Of a stretch of DNA of 39,055 nucleotides, positions 7,892-16,476 are shown in pieces. A program made the translations under genes and the position numbers. Where the stretch lies: contig NZ_BSSA01000048.1 of NCBI RefSeq assembly GCF_030268885.1, positions 1-39,055 of the forward strand. Direction: 5' to 3'. This stretch comes from Kitasatospora phosalacinea (GTDB lineage: Bacteria; Actinomycetota; Actinomycetes; Streptomycetales; Streptomycetaceae). A model generated the notes under the pieces. That model was not told the DNA's origin. It was given only the letters and a program-made list of their open reading frames with translations, and did not search any database. Position 1 is the first letter of the stretch, and every line of letters begins with the position of its first letter.

Positions 7892-8977
7892 TCAGGGCTC
7901 GAGGAGCACCAGGGAGCGCCCGCCCCGGCCGGCCGCCATCCGTTCGAAGGCGGCGGGGATGCCGTCGAGGGGGATCCGGTCGGTGATCAGGGCGTCCAGG
8001 TCGAGGCGGCCGCCGCGCACGTGTCCGGCGAGCACCGGCACCGTCTCGTCCGGGTCGCAGTTGCCGTAGACACAGGCGGTCAGGGTGCGGGCGTAGTGGA
8101 AGAGCTCCAGGGCGGAGAAGGAGACCGTGTCCTGCTTGCCGCCGATGCCCACCACCGTCGTGCGGCCGCCGCGGCGGGTGGCGGACCAGGCCGAGCGGAT
8201 CGTCGCGCCGCGGCCGACGCACTCGAAGGCGTGGTCGGCGCCGCGGCCGCCGGTCAGTGCCCGGACGGCCGCGGGGGTGGAGTCGTCGGCGAGCAGGTAC
8301 TCGGTGGCACCGTGGCGGCGGGCCAGCTCCGCCTTCTCCGGGGTGACGTCGACGGCGACCAGCGGCGAGGCCCCGGCGAGCCGGGCGGCCTGGAGCACGG
8401 CCAGGCCGATGCCGCCCAGCCCGTACACCACCACCGACTCCCCCTCCCGCACCCGGGCCGCGCTGTGCACCGCGCCGTAGCCGGTCAGGACGGCGCAGCC
8501 GAGCAGGGCGGCGGAGGCGAGCGGCACGTCGGCGGGCAGCGGGAGGACGGCCCGGCGGTCGACGACCGTCTCCTCGGCGAAGGCGCCGACGCCCAGTCCC
8601 GGGTGGAGCCGGGTGCCGTCCGGCAGCACGGCGTAGTGGCCGGTGGAGGCGGTGCCGGAGTTGTCGCAGAGCCAGGGCTCGCCGATCGCGCAGGCCGGGC
8701 AGGCGCGGCAGGCCGGGGCCCAGTTCAGGACCACCGGGTCGCCGGGCGCCACTGAGGTGACGCCGTCGCCGACCGAGACGACGGTGCCCGCGCCCTCGTG
8801 CCCGAGGACCAGCGGGAAGGCGGCGCGGAGCACGCCGCGGGCGATCGACAGGTCGGAGTGGCAGACGCCCGCGGCGGCGAGCCGGACGCGGACCTGGCCC
8901 GGTCCGGGGTCGGGCAGGTCGATCTCGGTGATCTCCAGCGGGGCCCCGGCGGAGCGCAGGACGGCGGCACGGACCAT
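7892..8977 (-). CDS. Zinc-dependent alcohol dehydrogenase (MDR superfamily)
   Basis: A 361-residue cytoplasmic medium-chain dehydrogenase/reductase. The catalytic zinc ligands are in 'GVCHSDLSIA' and 'LGHEGAGTVV'. The structural zinc cluster is complete in 'CRACPACAIGEPWLC' (four Cys), and the NAD-binding Rossmann motif is 'VYGLGGIGLAVLQAARLAGA'. The features resemble class III-like or aryl/allylic alcohol dehydrogenases, so it should oxidise an alcohol to the aldehyde. The ATG at 8977 is chosen because GAGGTG lies 6 bases upstream; the in-frame GTG at 8986 would be inside that ribosome site. It follows the aldehyde dehydrogenase gene by 139 bases on the same strand, so the pair could convert an alcohol to a carboxylate. 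Confidence 0.9.
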   Translation of the reverse strand: MVRAAVLRSAGAPLEITEIDLPDPGPGQVRVRLAAAGVCHSDLSIARGVLRAAFPLVLGHEGAGTVVSVGDGVTSVAPGDPVVLNWAPACRACPACAIGEPWLCDNSGTASTGHYAVLPDGTRLHPGLGVGAFAEETVVDRRAVLPLPADVPLASAALLGCAVLTGYGAVHSAARVREGESVVVYGLGGIGLAVLQAARLAGASPLVAVDVTPEKAELARRHGATEYLLADDSTPAAVRALTGGRGADHAFECVGRGATIRSAWSATRRGGRTTVVGIGGKQDTVSFSALELFHYARTLTACVYGNCDPDETVPVLAGHVRGGRLDLDALITDRIPLDGIPAAFERMAAGRGGRSLVLLEP

Positions 8978-9034
8978 GACGGTCACCTCGGTGGTGTTCT
9001 GGGTGGACTTCGGGGGGTGTTCTCGGTGCCGTTC

Positions 9035-9064
9035 CGCCGGACTCCGCCGGACTCAGCCGGACTC
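9035..9064. repeat. Three tandem 10-bp repeats between the two dehydrogenase genes
   Basis: CGCCGGACTC, CGCCGGACTC and AGCCGGACTC follow each other without a gap, a period of one helical turn. They lie about 60 bases upstream of the alcohol dehydrogenase start. They may be replication slippage or an array of half-sites on one DNA face. Confidence 0.55.
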
Positions 9065-9116
9065 CGGGGACCGGCGGAGGCCCGCGGCGCGGACGGCGCA
9101 CGCAGGCCGCGGGGGG

Positions 9117-10535
9117 TCAGAACTGGAGCGACTTGGTCTGGAGGAACTCCTCCAGGCCGTGCCGGCCGAGTTCGCGGCCCACGCCGGAGCTCCTGCGGCC
9201 GCCGAAGGGGGCGAGCGGGTTGAAGCGGCCGCCGTTGATGTCGACCTGGCCGGTCACCATCCGGCGGGCGAAGGCGACGGCGGTCCCGTCGTCGGCCGCC
9301 CAGACGGCGCCGGCGAGCCCGTACTCGGTGTCGTTGGCGAGGGCCAGGGCGTGTTCCTCGTCGTCGTAGGGCAGGACCACCAGCACCGGGCCGAAGATCT
9401 CCTCCCGCGCCGCCCGGGCGTCCGGGGCCAGGTCGGCGAGGACGGTGGGGCGGACGTAGTAGCCGCGGTCCAGCCCCTCGGGGGCGCCCGGGCCGCCGGC
9501 CACCAGGCGGGCGCCGTCGGCGACGGCGCCCGTGAGGTACTCCTGGACGCGCTCGCGCTGGCGGGCGCTGACCAGCGGCCCCACCCGGGTGGCCGGATCG
9601 GACGGGTCGCCGGGGACGTACTTCGGGGTGGTGGCGGCGGCGATCGCCAGGGCCTGCTCGTACTGCTCGCGGTGGACCAGCAGCCTGGTCCAGGCGGTGC
9701 AGGTCTGGCCGGAGTTGGCGAAGACGTTGGCGAGGGTCGCGTTGACCGCGCGGGCCAGGTCGGCGCCCGGCAGGACGACGCAGGCGGACTTGCCGCCGAG
9801 TTCCAGGGAGAGCTTCTTGAGGCCGCGTCCGGCGCTCTCGCCGATCAGGCGGCCGACGGCGGTGGAGCCGGTGAAGGAGACGACGTCCACGCCGGGGTGG
9901 GCGGTGAGCGCCGCACCGGCCACCGTGCCGAGGCCGGTGACCAGGTTGAACGCGCCGGGCGGCAGGCCGGACGCGTCGACCAGGCGGGCGAACAGCCGGG
10001 CGGTCAGCGGGGTCTCCTCGGACGGCTTGAGCACCACCGTGCAGCCCGCCGCGAGGGCCGGGACGACCTTGGCGACGATCTGGTGCAGCGGGTAGTTCCA
10101 CGGGGTGATGGCGGCGACCACCCCGGCGGGCTCCGCGTGGACGGTGGAGTTGCCGACCTGCTCCTCGAAGGCGTGGTCGGCGAGGACGTCCAGGAAGGCC
10201 GAGGCCACCGCGATCGGGGTGCCGGCCTGGACCGCGTCGGCGAAGCGCGCCGGGGCGCCGAGTTCGGCGGTGACGGTCGCGGCGATCTCCGCCCGGTGGG
10301 CCACCAGGCCGTCGCGCAGCCGGGTCAGTGCGGCGAGCCGCTCCTCGCGGGTGCTCGCGGCCCAGCCGGGGGCGGCGGCGCGGGCGGCGGCCACCGCCGC
10401 GTCCACCTCGGCGGCGGTGCCCGCGGGAACGGTGGCGATCGGCTGCTCGGTGGCCGGGTCGAGCACCACGACGGTGTCCGGCCCGGCGGCGGGTCGCCAG
10501 CAGCCCCCGATGTACTGGTCCGCGTAGTGCTCCAT
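9117..10535 (-). CDS. NAD(P)-dependent aldehyde dehydrogenase
   Basis: A 472-residue aldehyde dehydrogenase that oxidises an aldehyde to the acid. The catalytic nucleophile is Cys279 in 'NSGQTCTAWTRL', the general base Glu245 in 'LSLELGGKSACVV', and 'ITPWNYPLHQIVAKVVPALAAGCTVVLKPSEETPL' (the cofactor-binding region, about 130-165) is intact. The C-terminal 'FGGRRSSGVGRELGRHGLEEF' is typical. The ATG at 10535 has GAGGAG seven bases upstream. A 17-bp near-palindrome lies 31 bases upstream of the start. The gene is the first of the pair with the alcohol dehydrogenase; the LuxR-type regulator gene is immediately upstream on the same strand. Substrate is not readable from sequence. Confidence 0.95.
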   Translation of the reverse strand: MEHYADQYIGGCWRPAAGPDTVVVLDPATEQPIATVPAGTAAEVDAAVAAARAAAPGWAASTREERLAALTRLRDGLVAHRAEIAATVTAELGAPARFADAVQAGTPIAVASAFLDVLADHAFEEQVGNSTVHAEPAGVVAAITPWNYPLHQIVAKVVPALAAGCTVVLKPSEETPLTARLFARLVDASGLPPGAFNLVTGLGTVAGAALTAHPGVDVVSFTGSTAVGRLIGESAGRGLKKLSLELGGKSACVVLPGADLARAVNATLANVFANSGQTCTAWTRLLVHREQYEQALAIAAATTPKYVPGDPSDPATRVGPLVSARQRERVQEYLTGAVADGARLVAGGPGAPEGLDRGYYVRPTVLADLAPDARAAREEIFGPVLVVLPYDDEEHALALANDTEYGLAGAVWAADDGTAVAFARRMVTGQVDINGGRFNPLAPFGGRRSSGVGRELGRHGLEEFLQTKSLQF

Positions 10536-10565
10536 CCGGCGCTCCTCGGCGTCCGCTGCCCGTTA

Positions 10566-10582
10566 AACTAGCAGTGGTAGTT
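10566..10582. promoter_or_regulatory. TetR-like operator in front of the aldehyde dehydrogenase
   Basis: AACTAGCAGTGGTAGTT is palindromic except for one mismatched pair (AACTA-g-CA-g-TG-g-TAGTT) and is flanked by GTTAA and TTAAC-like ends, a rare AT-rich island in this DNA. The size and shape fit TetR-family operators that often control dehydrogenase genes. No TetR gene is in the window. Confidence 0.55.
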
Positions 10583-10681
10583 AACCCGCGGAGGGACGGC
10601 CGGTGCAAGGGGTCCGCGTCGGACGGCACGGTGGGGGGCCGGAGGTGCCGGCCGCCTCGCGTCCGCCGGATCGGTCGTCAA

Positions 10682-13462
10682 CTAGCGGAAGCAGGAGGCG
10701 AGTTCGACGCGGGAGCGCACGCCCAGCCGGGTGAAGACGTTCCTCAGGTGGTACTCGACCGTGCGGACGCTGAGCACCAGTGCGTCGGCGACCTCCTGAT
10801 TCGTGGCGCCCCGGGCCACCAGCTCGCAGATCCGCGTCTGCTGCGGCGTCAGTTCCGCGGCCGCCCGGCCCCCGTGGTCGCCGGGAGACCGCGTCCGGGC
10901 GCCGGTGGCGCGGAGCTCGGCGGTGGCCCGCCGGGTCCAGGAGGCGGCGTCGAACCGCTGGAAGATCTGCACCGCCTCCTGCAGCAGTTCGCGCGCCGGG
11001 CCCGGCTTGCGGGCCCGGCGCAGCCGGTGGGCGTGGAACAGCTCGGTCTTGGCCAACTCCAGCACGGCACCGTCCCGCTGGTGGAGCAGGGCGGCCTGCC
11101 GGAACTGCTCGTCGGCCGCCGCGTCGTCGCGCTCCAGTAGCCCGTGGCAGCGGTGGGCCAGGGCGAGGCGGGCGGCGCTCGTCCCGCTCGCGACCCAGGC
11201 GTGGTAGCCCCGCAGCGCCTCGGCCGCGTTGGCGCGCCGGTCGCAGCGCACCGCCGCCTCCACGAAGTGCGGGGTGGCCAGTTGGCGGATGACCAGGTTG
11301 GTCTGGCGGCCGACGGCGTCGTCGGCCATGCCCGCGAGCCGGGCCAGCGCGTCGGCGGGCCGGTCGTCCGCCAGGTCGGCACAGGCGGACGCCCAGCGGC
11401 CGAACGCGGCCGGTCGGCCCAGCCCCCAGGCCGACACCTGCCGGGCGACGGACCGCACCCTGGCCGCCGCGTCCGCCCCGTCGCCCCGCAGCGCCGACAC
11501 CAGGGCGAGCACCGCGAGGTGGTCCACGGCGAGGTTGCGCTGCCCCGTCCGGCGGGCCAGCCGCAGCCCGTCCAGGGCCGCCTCCTCGGCCGCCGCGCAG
11601 CGGTCGGTCAGCAGCGCGGCCAGGGCCTGGTAGACGAGCGCGGCGGGCACCAGGGCGGTCTCGCCCCGGCGTCGGGCCGCGTCGGCCGAGGCGGCGGCGA
11701 AGGAGTGGGCGCGGGCGGCGTCGCCCAGGGTGTACGCGGCCTGTGCGGCCCACAGGGCCCAGTACGCATCGGCGGTGCCCCCGGCCAGCCGCATCACGTT
11801 CCGCAGCAGTCGGCCCGCCTCCCCGTACCGGCCCTCGAAGGTGGCCGTCATCCCCGCGAAGTGGTCGGCGACCAGGTGCGCGGCGGGGGTGCCGTCGGCG
11901 CGCCGCAGGGGCCGGGCCCGCCGCGCCAGCGCGAAGTACCCGGCGAAGTCGCCGGCGAGGAAGGCCGCCTCACCGGCCAGCATCAGCGCGCGGGCCGCCG
12001 ACTCGCGGCAGTCGTCCGGGAACAGGCCGGCCGCCAGGGAGAGGTGGCGGTACGCCTCGGAGGGCGCACCGTCGCGCAGCAGCAGCTCCCCCTCGGCCAG
12101 GCTCCGCACCGCGTGCGTGCCCGCGGGCACGCCGTCCGGCGGCACCCGGTGCAGCAGCGCCCGGCTGTGCGCGCTCTCGCCGGCCAGGAAGGCGTGCCGG
12201 GCCGCCAGCGTCAGCCACCGCTCCCGCAGCCCGGGCCGCGGCGCGAAGTCGGCCGCGTTCTCCAGCACCGCCCCGGCCGTACGGTGGTCGGCGCGGTCGG
12301 TCGCCCGTTCCAGGTCCGCGGCGGCCCGCCCGGCCGGTCCGGTGCCACCGGCCAGCCGGTGCAGCGCCCGGTGCGGCCGGAACCGTCCGGGGTCGAGCAC
12401 GTCGGCCAGGAGGCGGTGCGCGGCGTGCCGGTCGGCCCGCGGGACCTCGGCGCGCAGCACCCGGCGCAGCAGTCGGCCCGGCACGGCCGTCGTGCCGTCC
12501 CCGGCCGACGCGACCAGCCCGCTGGCCAGGGCCGTGTCGACGGCGCCGGGGTGCCACCCCGCCCGGCGGGCGGCGGCGTGCAGCGCGTCCGGGGCGAGCG
12601 GGCCGCCGACCAGGACGGCGGCGACCACGGCCCGGGCGTCGTCGGGCAGTCGGCGGAACCGTCGGCCGCAACCGGCCCGCCACCTGCTGTCCGGGGGCAG
12701 CACGAGCGGGCCGCGGCGGTCGTCGGCGCGGGCGGCGGCCGCCAGTTCGGTCAGCGCCAGCGGGTTGCCGGCCGCCAGGGCGAGCGCTTCGGCCGCGGTC
12801 GCCGGACACAGGCCGCCCGGACGCCCCGGGGGCGCCGCGTCCGCCAGCAGCAGGCGGGCCGCGGCGTCGTCCAACGGTGGCAGCCGCAGCGTGTCGATCC
12901 CGTCCAGGACTGCGAGGGCCGGATGCCCGGCGACCGCGGTCAGCAGCAGGCCGGCCCGCAGGCCGTGCACCCGGCGGGCGAGCAGGCCGATCACCTGCAG
13001 CGACACGCGGTCCAGCAGGTGCGCGTCGTCCACGCACAGCAGCAACGGGCGCCCGGCGGGGGAGGCCGCCAGCACGGCGTGCAGCGCCGAAGCCACCGCC
13101 AGGGCCGCCTCCGGCGGGCAGCGGCCCGCCAGGACGTCCGCCAGGACGCCCGTCCCCCCGCCCGGGGGCGCCGGGAGGCCCTCGGCCAGGCGCAGCAGCA
13201 GGCGCTGGCACCACGCCCACGGCAGCGCGGCCTCCGACTCGACGCCCCCGAGGCGGTGCACGTCGCACCCGGCCGCCGAACGCGCGGCGGCGGCCAGCAG
13301 CACCGAGCGCCCGCTGCCGGGCTCGCCCGTCACCACGACGGCGGCGCCCCGCCCCGTGCGCAGCCCGGCGAACGCGTCCTGCAGTCTCCGCTGCTCCTCG
13401 GCGCGGCCGTGCAGGCGGAGCGGCGTACGGGCGGCCGTGGCGCTGTCGCTCTCGCTGTCCAT
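10682..13462 (-). CDS. LAL-type (large ATP-binding LuxR) transcriptional regulator
   Basis: The 926-residue protein has the layout of LAL/MalT-like activators. The N-terminal AAA-type ATPase carries Walker A 'VVTGEPGSGRSVLL' (about 44-57) and Walker B 'LLLCVDDAHLLD' (about 140-150). A long helical TPR-like middle region rich in Ala/Leu/Arg follows, and a C-terminal LuxR helix-turn-helix 'LTPQQTRICELVARGATNQEVADALVLSVRTVEYHL' occupies roughly 865-905. It should bind DNA as an ATP-controlled activator. The ATG at 13462 is where the MDSESDS start leads into the first conserved segment; no strong ribosome site is seen. It diverges from the secreted lipase gene, an arrangement reminiscent of LipR, the LAL activator of lipase gene lipA in Streptomyces exfoliatus. 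Control of the downstream dehydrogenase genes is equally possible. Confidence 0.9.
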   Translation of the reverse strand: MDSESDSATAARTPLRLHGRAEEQRRLQDAFAGLRTGRGAAVVVTGEPGSGRSVLLAAAARSAAGCDVHRLGGVESEAALPWAWCQRLLLRLAEGLPAPPGGGTGVLADVLAGRCPPEAALAVASALHAVLAASPAGRPLLLCVDDAHLLDRVSLQVIGLLARRVHGLRAGLLLTAVAGHPALAVLDGIDTLRLPPLDDAAARLLLADAAPPGRPGGLCPATAAEALALAAGNPLALTELAAAARADDRRGPLVLPPDSRWRAGCGRRFRRLPDDARAVVAAVLVGGPLAPDALHAAARRAGWHPGAVDTALASGLVASAGDGTTAVPGRLLRRVLRAEVPRADRHAAHRLLADVLDPGRFRPHRALHRLAGGTGPAGRAAADLERATDRADHRTAGAVLENAADFAPRPGLRERWLTLAARHAFLAGESAHSRALLHRVPPDGVPAGTHAVRSLAEGELLLRDGAPSEAYRHLSLAAGLFPDDCRESAARALMLAGEAAFLAGDFAGYFALARRARPLRRADGTPAAHLVADHFAGMTATFEGRYGEAGRLLRNVMRLAGGTADAYWALWAAQAAYTLGDAARAHSFAAASADAARRRGETALVPAALVYQALAALLTDRCAAAEEAALDGLRLARRTGQRNLAVDHLAVLALVSALRGDGADAAARVRSVARQVSAWGLGRPAAFGRWASACADLADDRPADALARLAGMADDAVGRQTNLVIRQLATPHFVEAAVRCDRRANAAEALRGYHAWVASGTSAARLALAHRCHGLLERDDAAADEQFRQAALLHQRDGAVLELAKTELFHAHRLRRARKPGPARELLQEAVQIFQRFDAASWTRRATAELRATGARTRSPGDHGGRAAAELTPQQTRICELVARGATNQEVADALVLSVRTVEYHLRNVFTRLGVRSRVELASCFR

Positions 13463-13579
13463 GACCGCAGTGTGCGGGGGGAGGCCGTGGAGCGGAAGGG
13501 AGTTGACGCGCGTCCGTCACGCTCCGACGGCGACGGGCGGTGGCGGGTGGCGGCGGGCGGCGCGGTCGAGCCGGGCGGA

Positions 13580-13601
13580 GGACCGGTGGTTCCACCGGTC
13601 C
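13580..13601. promoter_or_regulatory. Perfect palindrome in the LAL regulator/lipase intergenic region
   Basis: Two perfect 10-bp arms, GGACCGGTGG and CCACCGGTCC, are separated by TT. The loop is too short for a hairpin, so a protein-binding site is more likely than a terminator. It lies about 75 bases upstream of the lipase start and 118 bases upstream of the LAL gene start, in the divergent 212-base spacer. An activator or repressor of the lipase could bind here. Confidence 0.6.
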
Positions 13602-13674
13602 GCAGCGGGCCGGGCACGCGCACACTCCTGCCATCCGTCCCCCGTCCGGGGGCAGGGAGAGAGAGGATCCACCT

Positions 13675-14361
13675 GTGCGACGCCTGCGTACCGCCCTGCT
13701 CGCCGTCCTCACGGCCGTGGTGCTCGCCGTGCCCGGCACCTCCACCGGCGCCGCCCACGCGGCGACGACCAGGACCCGCACCCCCGTGGTCTTCGTCCAC
13801 GGCTTCGTCGGCAACGCCTCCAACTGGGCCGCCGCGGAAGCCCTGTTCGTGGCCGACGGCTACTCCTCCGGCGACCTGTTCGCCTACCAGTACGACTGGT
13901 CGCAGTCCAACGCCGCCAGCGCCGCCGGCCTGGCCGCCTACGTGCGTCAGGTCCTCGCCGCCACCGGCGCGCACCAGGTGGACATCGTCAACCACTCCAT
14001 GGGCGGCCTGGTCAGCGACTGGTACGTCAAGAAGCTCGGCGGCCAGCCCTCCGTCCGCCACCTCGCCTCCCTCGCGGGCGCGAACCACGGCACCACCGCG
14101 GCCGGCGCCTGCCTGGTGAACCCGTCCTGCGTGGAGATGTTCCCCGGCTCCCTGTTCCTGGCCACGCTCAACGCGGGCGACGAGACCCCCGGCGACACGC
14201 AGTACGCCACCTGGTACTCGCCCTGCGACGGCGTCATCGTCCCCTACACCAGCACCCGGCTCGACGGCGCCGCCAACAACCTCGTCCCCTGCCAGACCCA
14301 CCTCGGCTTCCTGACCGACGTCCCGACCCTCCGGGCCGTCGAGCGCTTCCTCGACAACTGA
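13675..14361 (+). CDS. Secreted lipase/esterase (alpha/beta hydrolase, class 2 lipase-like)
   Basis: A 228-residue exported alpha/beta hydrolase predicted to hydrolyse acylglycerols or short esters outside the cell. The signal peptide is VRRLRTALLAVLTAVVLAVP with an AHAA cleavage zone near residue 32. 'TPVVFVHGFVGNASNW' is the oxyanion-hole strand. The nucleophile elbow is 'VNHSMGGLVS' with Ser108 (Asn instead of Gly at the first position, as in Bacillus LipA-like and class 2 lipases), and a late His (QTHLGFL) fits the triad. The GTG at 13675 follows GAGAGGA; an upstream in-frame start would destroy the signal peptide. It is divergent from the LAL regulator. Length is small, like minimal lidless lipases. 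Confidence 0.85.
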   Translation: MRRLRTALLAVLTAVVLAVPGTSTGAAHAATTRTRTPVVFVHGFVGNASNWAAAEALFVADGYSSGDLFAYQYDWSQSNAASAAGLAAYVRQVLAATGAHQVDIVNHSMGGLVSDWYVKKLGGQPSVRHLASLAGANHGTTAAGACLVNPSCVEMFPGSLFLATLNAGDETPGDTQYATWYSPCDGVIVPYTSTRLDGAANNLVPCQTHLGFLTDVPTLRAVERFLDN

Positions 14362-14372
14362 TCCGGCCGCCC

Positions 14373-14402
14373 CGGTCACCGGCCGCCCGGTCACCGGCCG
14401 CC
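14373..14402. repeat. Two tandem 15-bp repeats containing short palindromes
   Basis: CGGTCACCGGCCGCC occurs twice in a row, and each copy contains the palindrome CCGGT-C-ACCGG. It lies 12 bases after the lipase stop codon and before the convergent MASE1 gene, so it may act as a weak transcription terminator for the lipase. Confidence 0.5.
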
Positions 14403-14473
14403 ACGGCCGGGAACCGGGGCCCCGGCCGCCCGACCCCGGCCGCCCGCGACGGCGTCCGTACGGCGGTCGTCCG

Positions 14474-15478
14474 TCAGTCGGGGCGCCGGGGGTCGGCGGG
14501 GGGCGGCCAGGGGCCGTCGGCCTCGCCCGGGGCGAGGCGGTTCACCACTTCGGCGAGGGCGGTGCACGCCTGCTCGATGGTGACGAGGGTGTTCTCGCGC
14601 TCGGTGGTGACGGCGGCGAGCAGCAGTCCGGTCAGGGCGGCGACGCCGTTGAGGGCCTGCAACTGGACCATCACGGCGAGCAGGCCGTGATCGGCGAACG
14701 GGCCGACGCCGTCGACGGCGGCGGGAACGGCGAAGACGGACACCACCAGGACGCACGGCGCGGCGCCGAGCAGTTGGAAGCGCAGCGCCGCCCACATCAC
14801 CACCGGCAGGACCAGGAAGAGCAGGGAGAGCGGGCTGTGGGTCGCGGTGAACACGGTGACGACGGTGACCGCCAGCAGGCCGAGGGCCTCCGCCCAGCGG
14901 CGCAGCGGCACGTCGCGGGGCATCCGGGCGGCGCGCACCGCCAGCAGCAGCGGGGCGACCACCAGCACGCCCATCGCGTCACCCGTCCACCACGCCGTCC
15001 AGGCGGGCCAGAACTGGTGCGGGGCCAGCGCGCCCTCGGAGACCAGGAGCAGGCAGGCGACGGTCGCACTGATCAGCGTGGAGGCGAGCGCCCCCAGGAA
15101 GACCAGCGCCACACCGTCCCGCAGCCGGTCGAGCTCGACCCGGAAGCCCACCCGGGCCAGCAGCAGGACGGCCACCACCGGGGCGAGCGTGTTGCCCGCC
15201 GCGATGCCGAAGGAGGCGGGGGTGATCGCTCCGAACCCCGCGATGACCATCAGGGCGCCGAGCGCGATCCCGGGCCACACCCGCAGGCCGAGCAGCAGCA
15301 GGCCGGCCACGGCGACGCCGGTCGGCGGCCACAGCGGGGTGACGTGGACGCCGCCCACGACGACCTGCGTCAGCAGGCCGAGCCGGCCCCCCGCCCAGTA
15401 CACGAGCGCGACGCCGAGGATCGACAAGCCGGCCACCGCGGTCTCTCCGGCCTTCGCGTTGCGCAGCACAGCAGCCAT
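14474..15478 (-). CDS. MASE1-domain integral membrane sensor without output domain
   Basis: The 334-residue protein is almost entirely MASE1, a predicted sensory domain with about eight to nine membrane helices: 'VHVTPLWPPTGVAVAGLLLLG' and 'WPAWTAWWTGDAMGVLVVAPLLLA' carry the characteristic W-P-P-T-G and W-W-x-G-D-x-x-G motifs. MASE1 is normally fused to histidine kinase, GGDEF or SpoIIE-type outputs. Here only about 40 residues (TTERENTLVTIEQACTALAE...) follow the last helix, too short for a known effector. It lies directly downstream of the PP2C gene on the same strand (98-base gap), suggesting a split sensor-phosphatase pair. The ATG at 15478 is preferred; an in-frame GTG at 15490 is possible. 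Ligand unknown. Confidence 0.82.
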   Translation of the reverse strand: MAAVLRNAKAGETAVAGLSILGVALVYWAGGRLGLLTQVVVGGVHVTPLWPPTGVAVAGLLLLGLRVWPGIALGALMVIAGFGAITPASFGIAAGNTLAPVVAVLLLARVGFRVELDRLRDGVALVFLGALASTLISATVACLLLVSEGALAPHQFWPAWTAWWTGDAMGVLVVAPLLLAVRAARMPRDVPLRRWAEALGLLAVTVVTVFTATHSPLSLLFLVLPVVMWAALRFQLLGAAPCVLVVSVFAVPAAVDGVGPFADHGLLAVMVQLQALNGVAALTGLLLAAVTTERENTLVTIEQACTALAEVVNRLAPGEADGPWPPPADPRRPD

Positions 15479-15576
15479 CTCATCGCACACCGCCGCCAGG
15501 CCCCGGCCGTGACACGCCCGGAGGGTCGGCCGGGACGGTCGGATCCGCCGCGGTCACCCACCGCTGCCGGGCGCCG

Positions 15577-16476
15577 TCACGGTCCGCCGTGGCGGAGCAC
15601 CAGGACGGCGGCGTCGTCCTGGTGCCCGGTGAGGTCGGCGACCTCCAGCACCCGGCCGGCCAGCTCCCCGGGTTCGGCGCCCACCCCCGCGCGCACCCGC
15701 CGCAGGACCTGCTCCAGCCCGGTGTCGAGCGGGAACGCGGGCCCCTCCACCACGCCGTCGGTCACCAGGACGACCGCTTCCGTTCCCGACAGGCGCCGCC
15801 GCGTCACCGGGTACACCTCGCCGGGTTCGATGCCGAGCGGCAGCCCCACCGCGTCGGGGTCCTCGGTGTCCTCGATCCCGGACCGGCCGTCGGCGGTCGC
15901 CCAGATCGCCGGGACGTGGCCGGCCCGGGCGACGGACAGTTCGTGGGTGGCGGGGTCGAAGCGCAGGAAGCAGCAGGTGGCGAAGAGGCCGTCGGGCAGG
16001 GAGAGCAGCAGTTCGTTGGTCCGGGCCAGCACCTCGCCGGGGTCGCTCGCCGCGCTGGCCAGCGCCCGCAGGCCGATCCGGACCTGGCCCATGAACACGG
16101 CCGCCTCGACGTCGTGGCCCTGCACGTCGCCGATGGTCAGCCCGAGCGTTCCGTCCGGCAGCCGGAAGCCGTCGTACCAGTCGCCGCCGATGTCCAGACC
16201 GTGGCGCGCGGGCGCGTACCGGGCGGCGGTCCGCAGCCCGGGCAGGCTCGGCAGCGCGGTCGGGAGCAGCTCGCGCTGCAGCGCCATGGCGAGTTCGACC
16301 CGGGCCCGCTGCCGCTCGGCGTGCTCCAGCGCCCGGGCGGTGAGCTCGCCGAGCTTGCCCAGCAGTTCGTGCGCGTCGGCGGGGTGCGACGGGGGACGGC
16401 GACGGCTCACGGGCGGCTCCAGCACGGCCTCGACTGACGGGCGGCGGGCGGCTGTCCTGCCACCGCGTGCCTCCAT
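15577..16476 (-). CDS. SpoIIE-type PP2C serine/threonine phosphatase
   Basis: A 299-residue protein whose C-terminal about 220 residues form a SpoIIE/RsbU-type PP2C domain. Metal-binding motifs are 'LDIGGDWYDGF', 'GLTIGDVQGHDVEAAVFMG' and 'VLVTDGVVE', ending 'HQDDAAVLVLR' (Asp-Asp). Before it is 'LELAMALQRELLPTALP', the usual linker helix ahead of these phosphatases. The N-terminal about 70 residues are Arg/Pro-rich with a short helical stretch and no GAF or PAS domain. Family members dephosphorylate anti-sigma-factor antagonists. The ATG at 16476 is the start of the conserved protein; the ribosome site is weak and longer in-frame starts give only low-complexity residues. No anti-sigma or STAS gene lies in the window, so its partner protein is unknown. 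Confidence 0.87.
   Translation of the reverse strand: MEARGGRTAARRPSVEAVLEPPVSRRRPPSHPADAHELLGKLGELTARALEHAERQRARVELAMALQRELLPTALPSLPGLRTAARYAPARHGLDIGGDWYDGFRLPDGTLGLTIGDVQGHDVEAAVFMGQVRIGLRALASAASDPGEVLARTNELLLSLPDGLFATCCFLRFDPATHELSVARAGHVPAIWATADGRSGIEDTEDPDAVGLPLGIEPGEVYPVTRRRLSGTEAVVLVTDGVVEGPAFPLDTGLEQVLRRVRAGVGAEPGELAGRVLEVADLTGHQDDAAVLVLRHGGP

Noticed and set aside
13613..13670. Possible CRISPR or repeat array from the GC-rich text near the lipase promoter
   Set aside because: Only simple short repeats; no regular spacing.
11144..14119. Open frames of about 990 codons on the forward strand opposite the LAL regulator
   Set aside because: They are reverse shadows of the LAL gene and run on into the lipase in the wrong frame.
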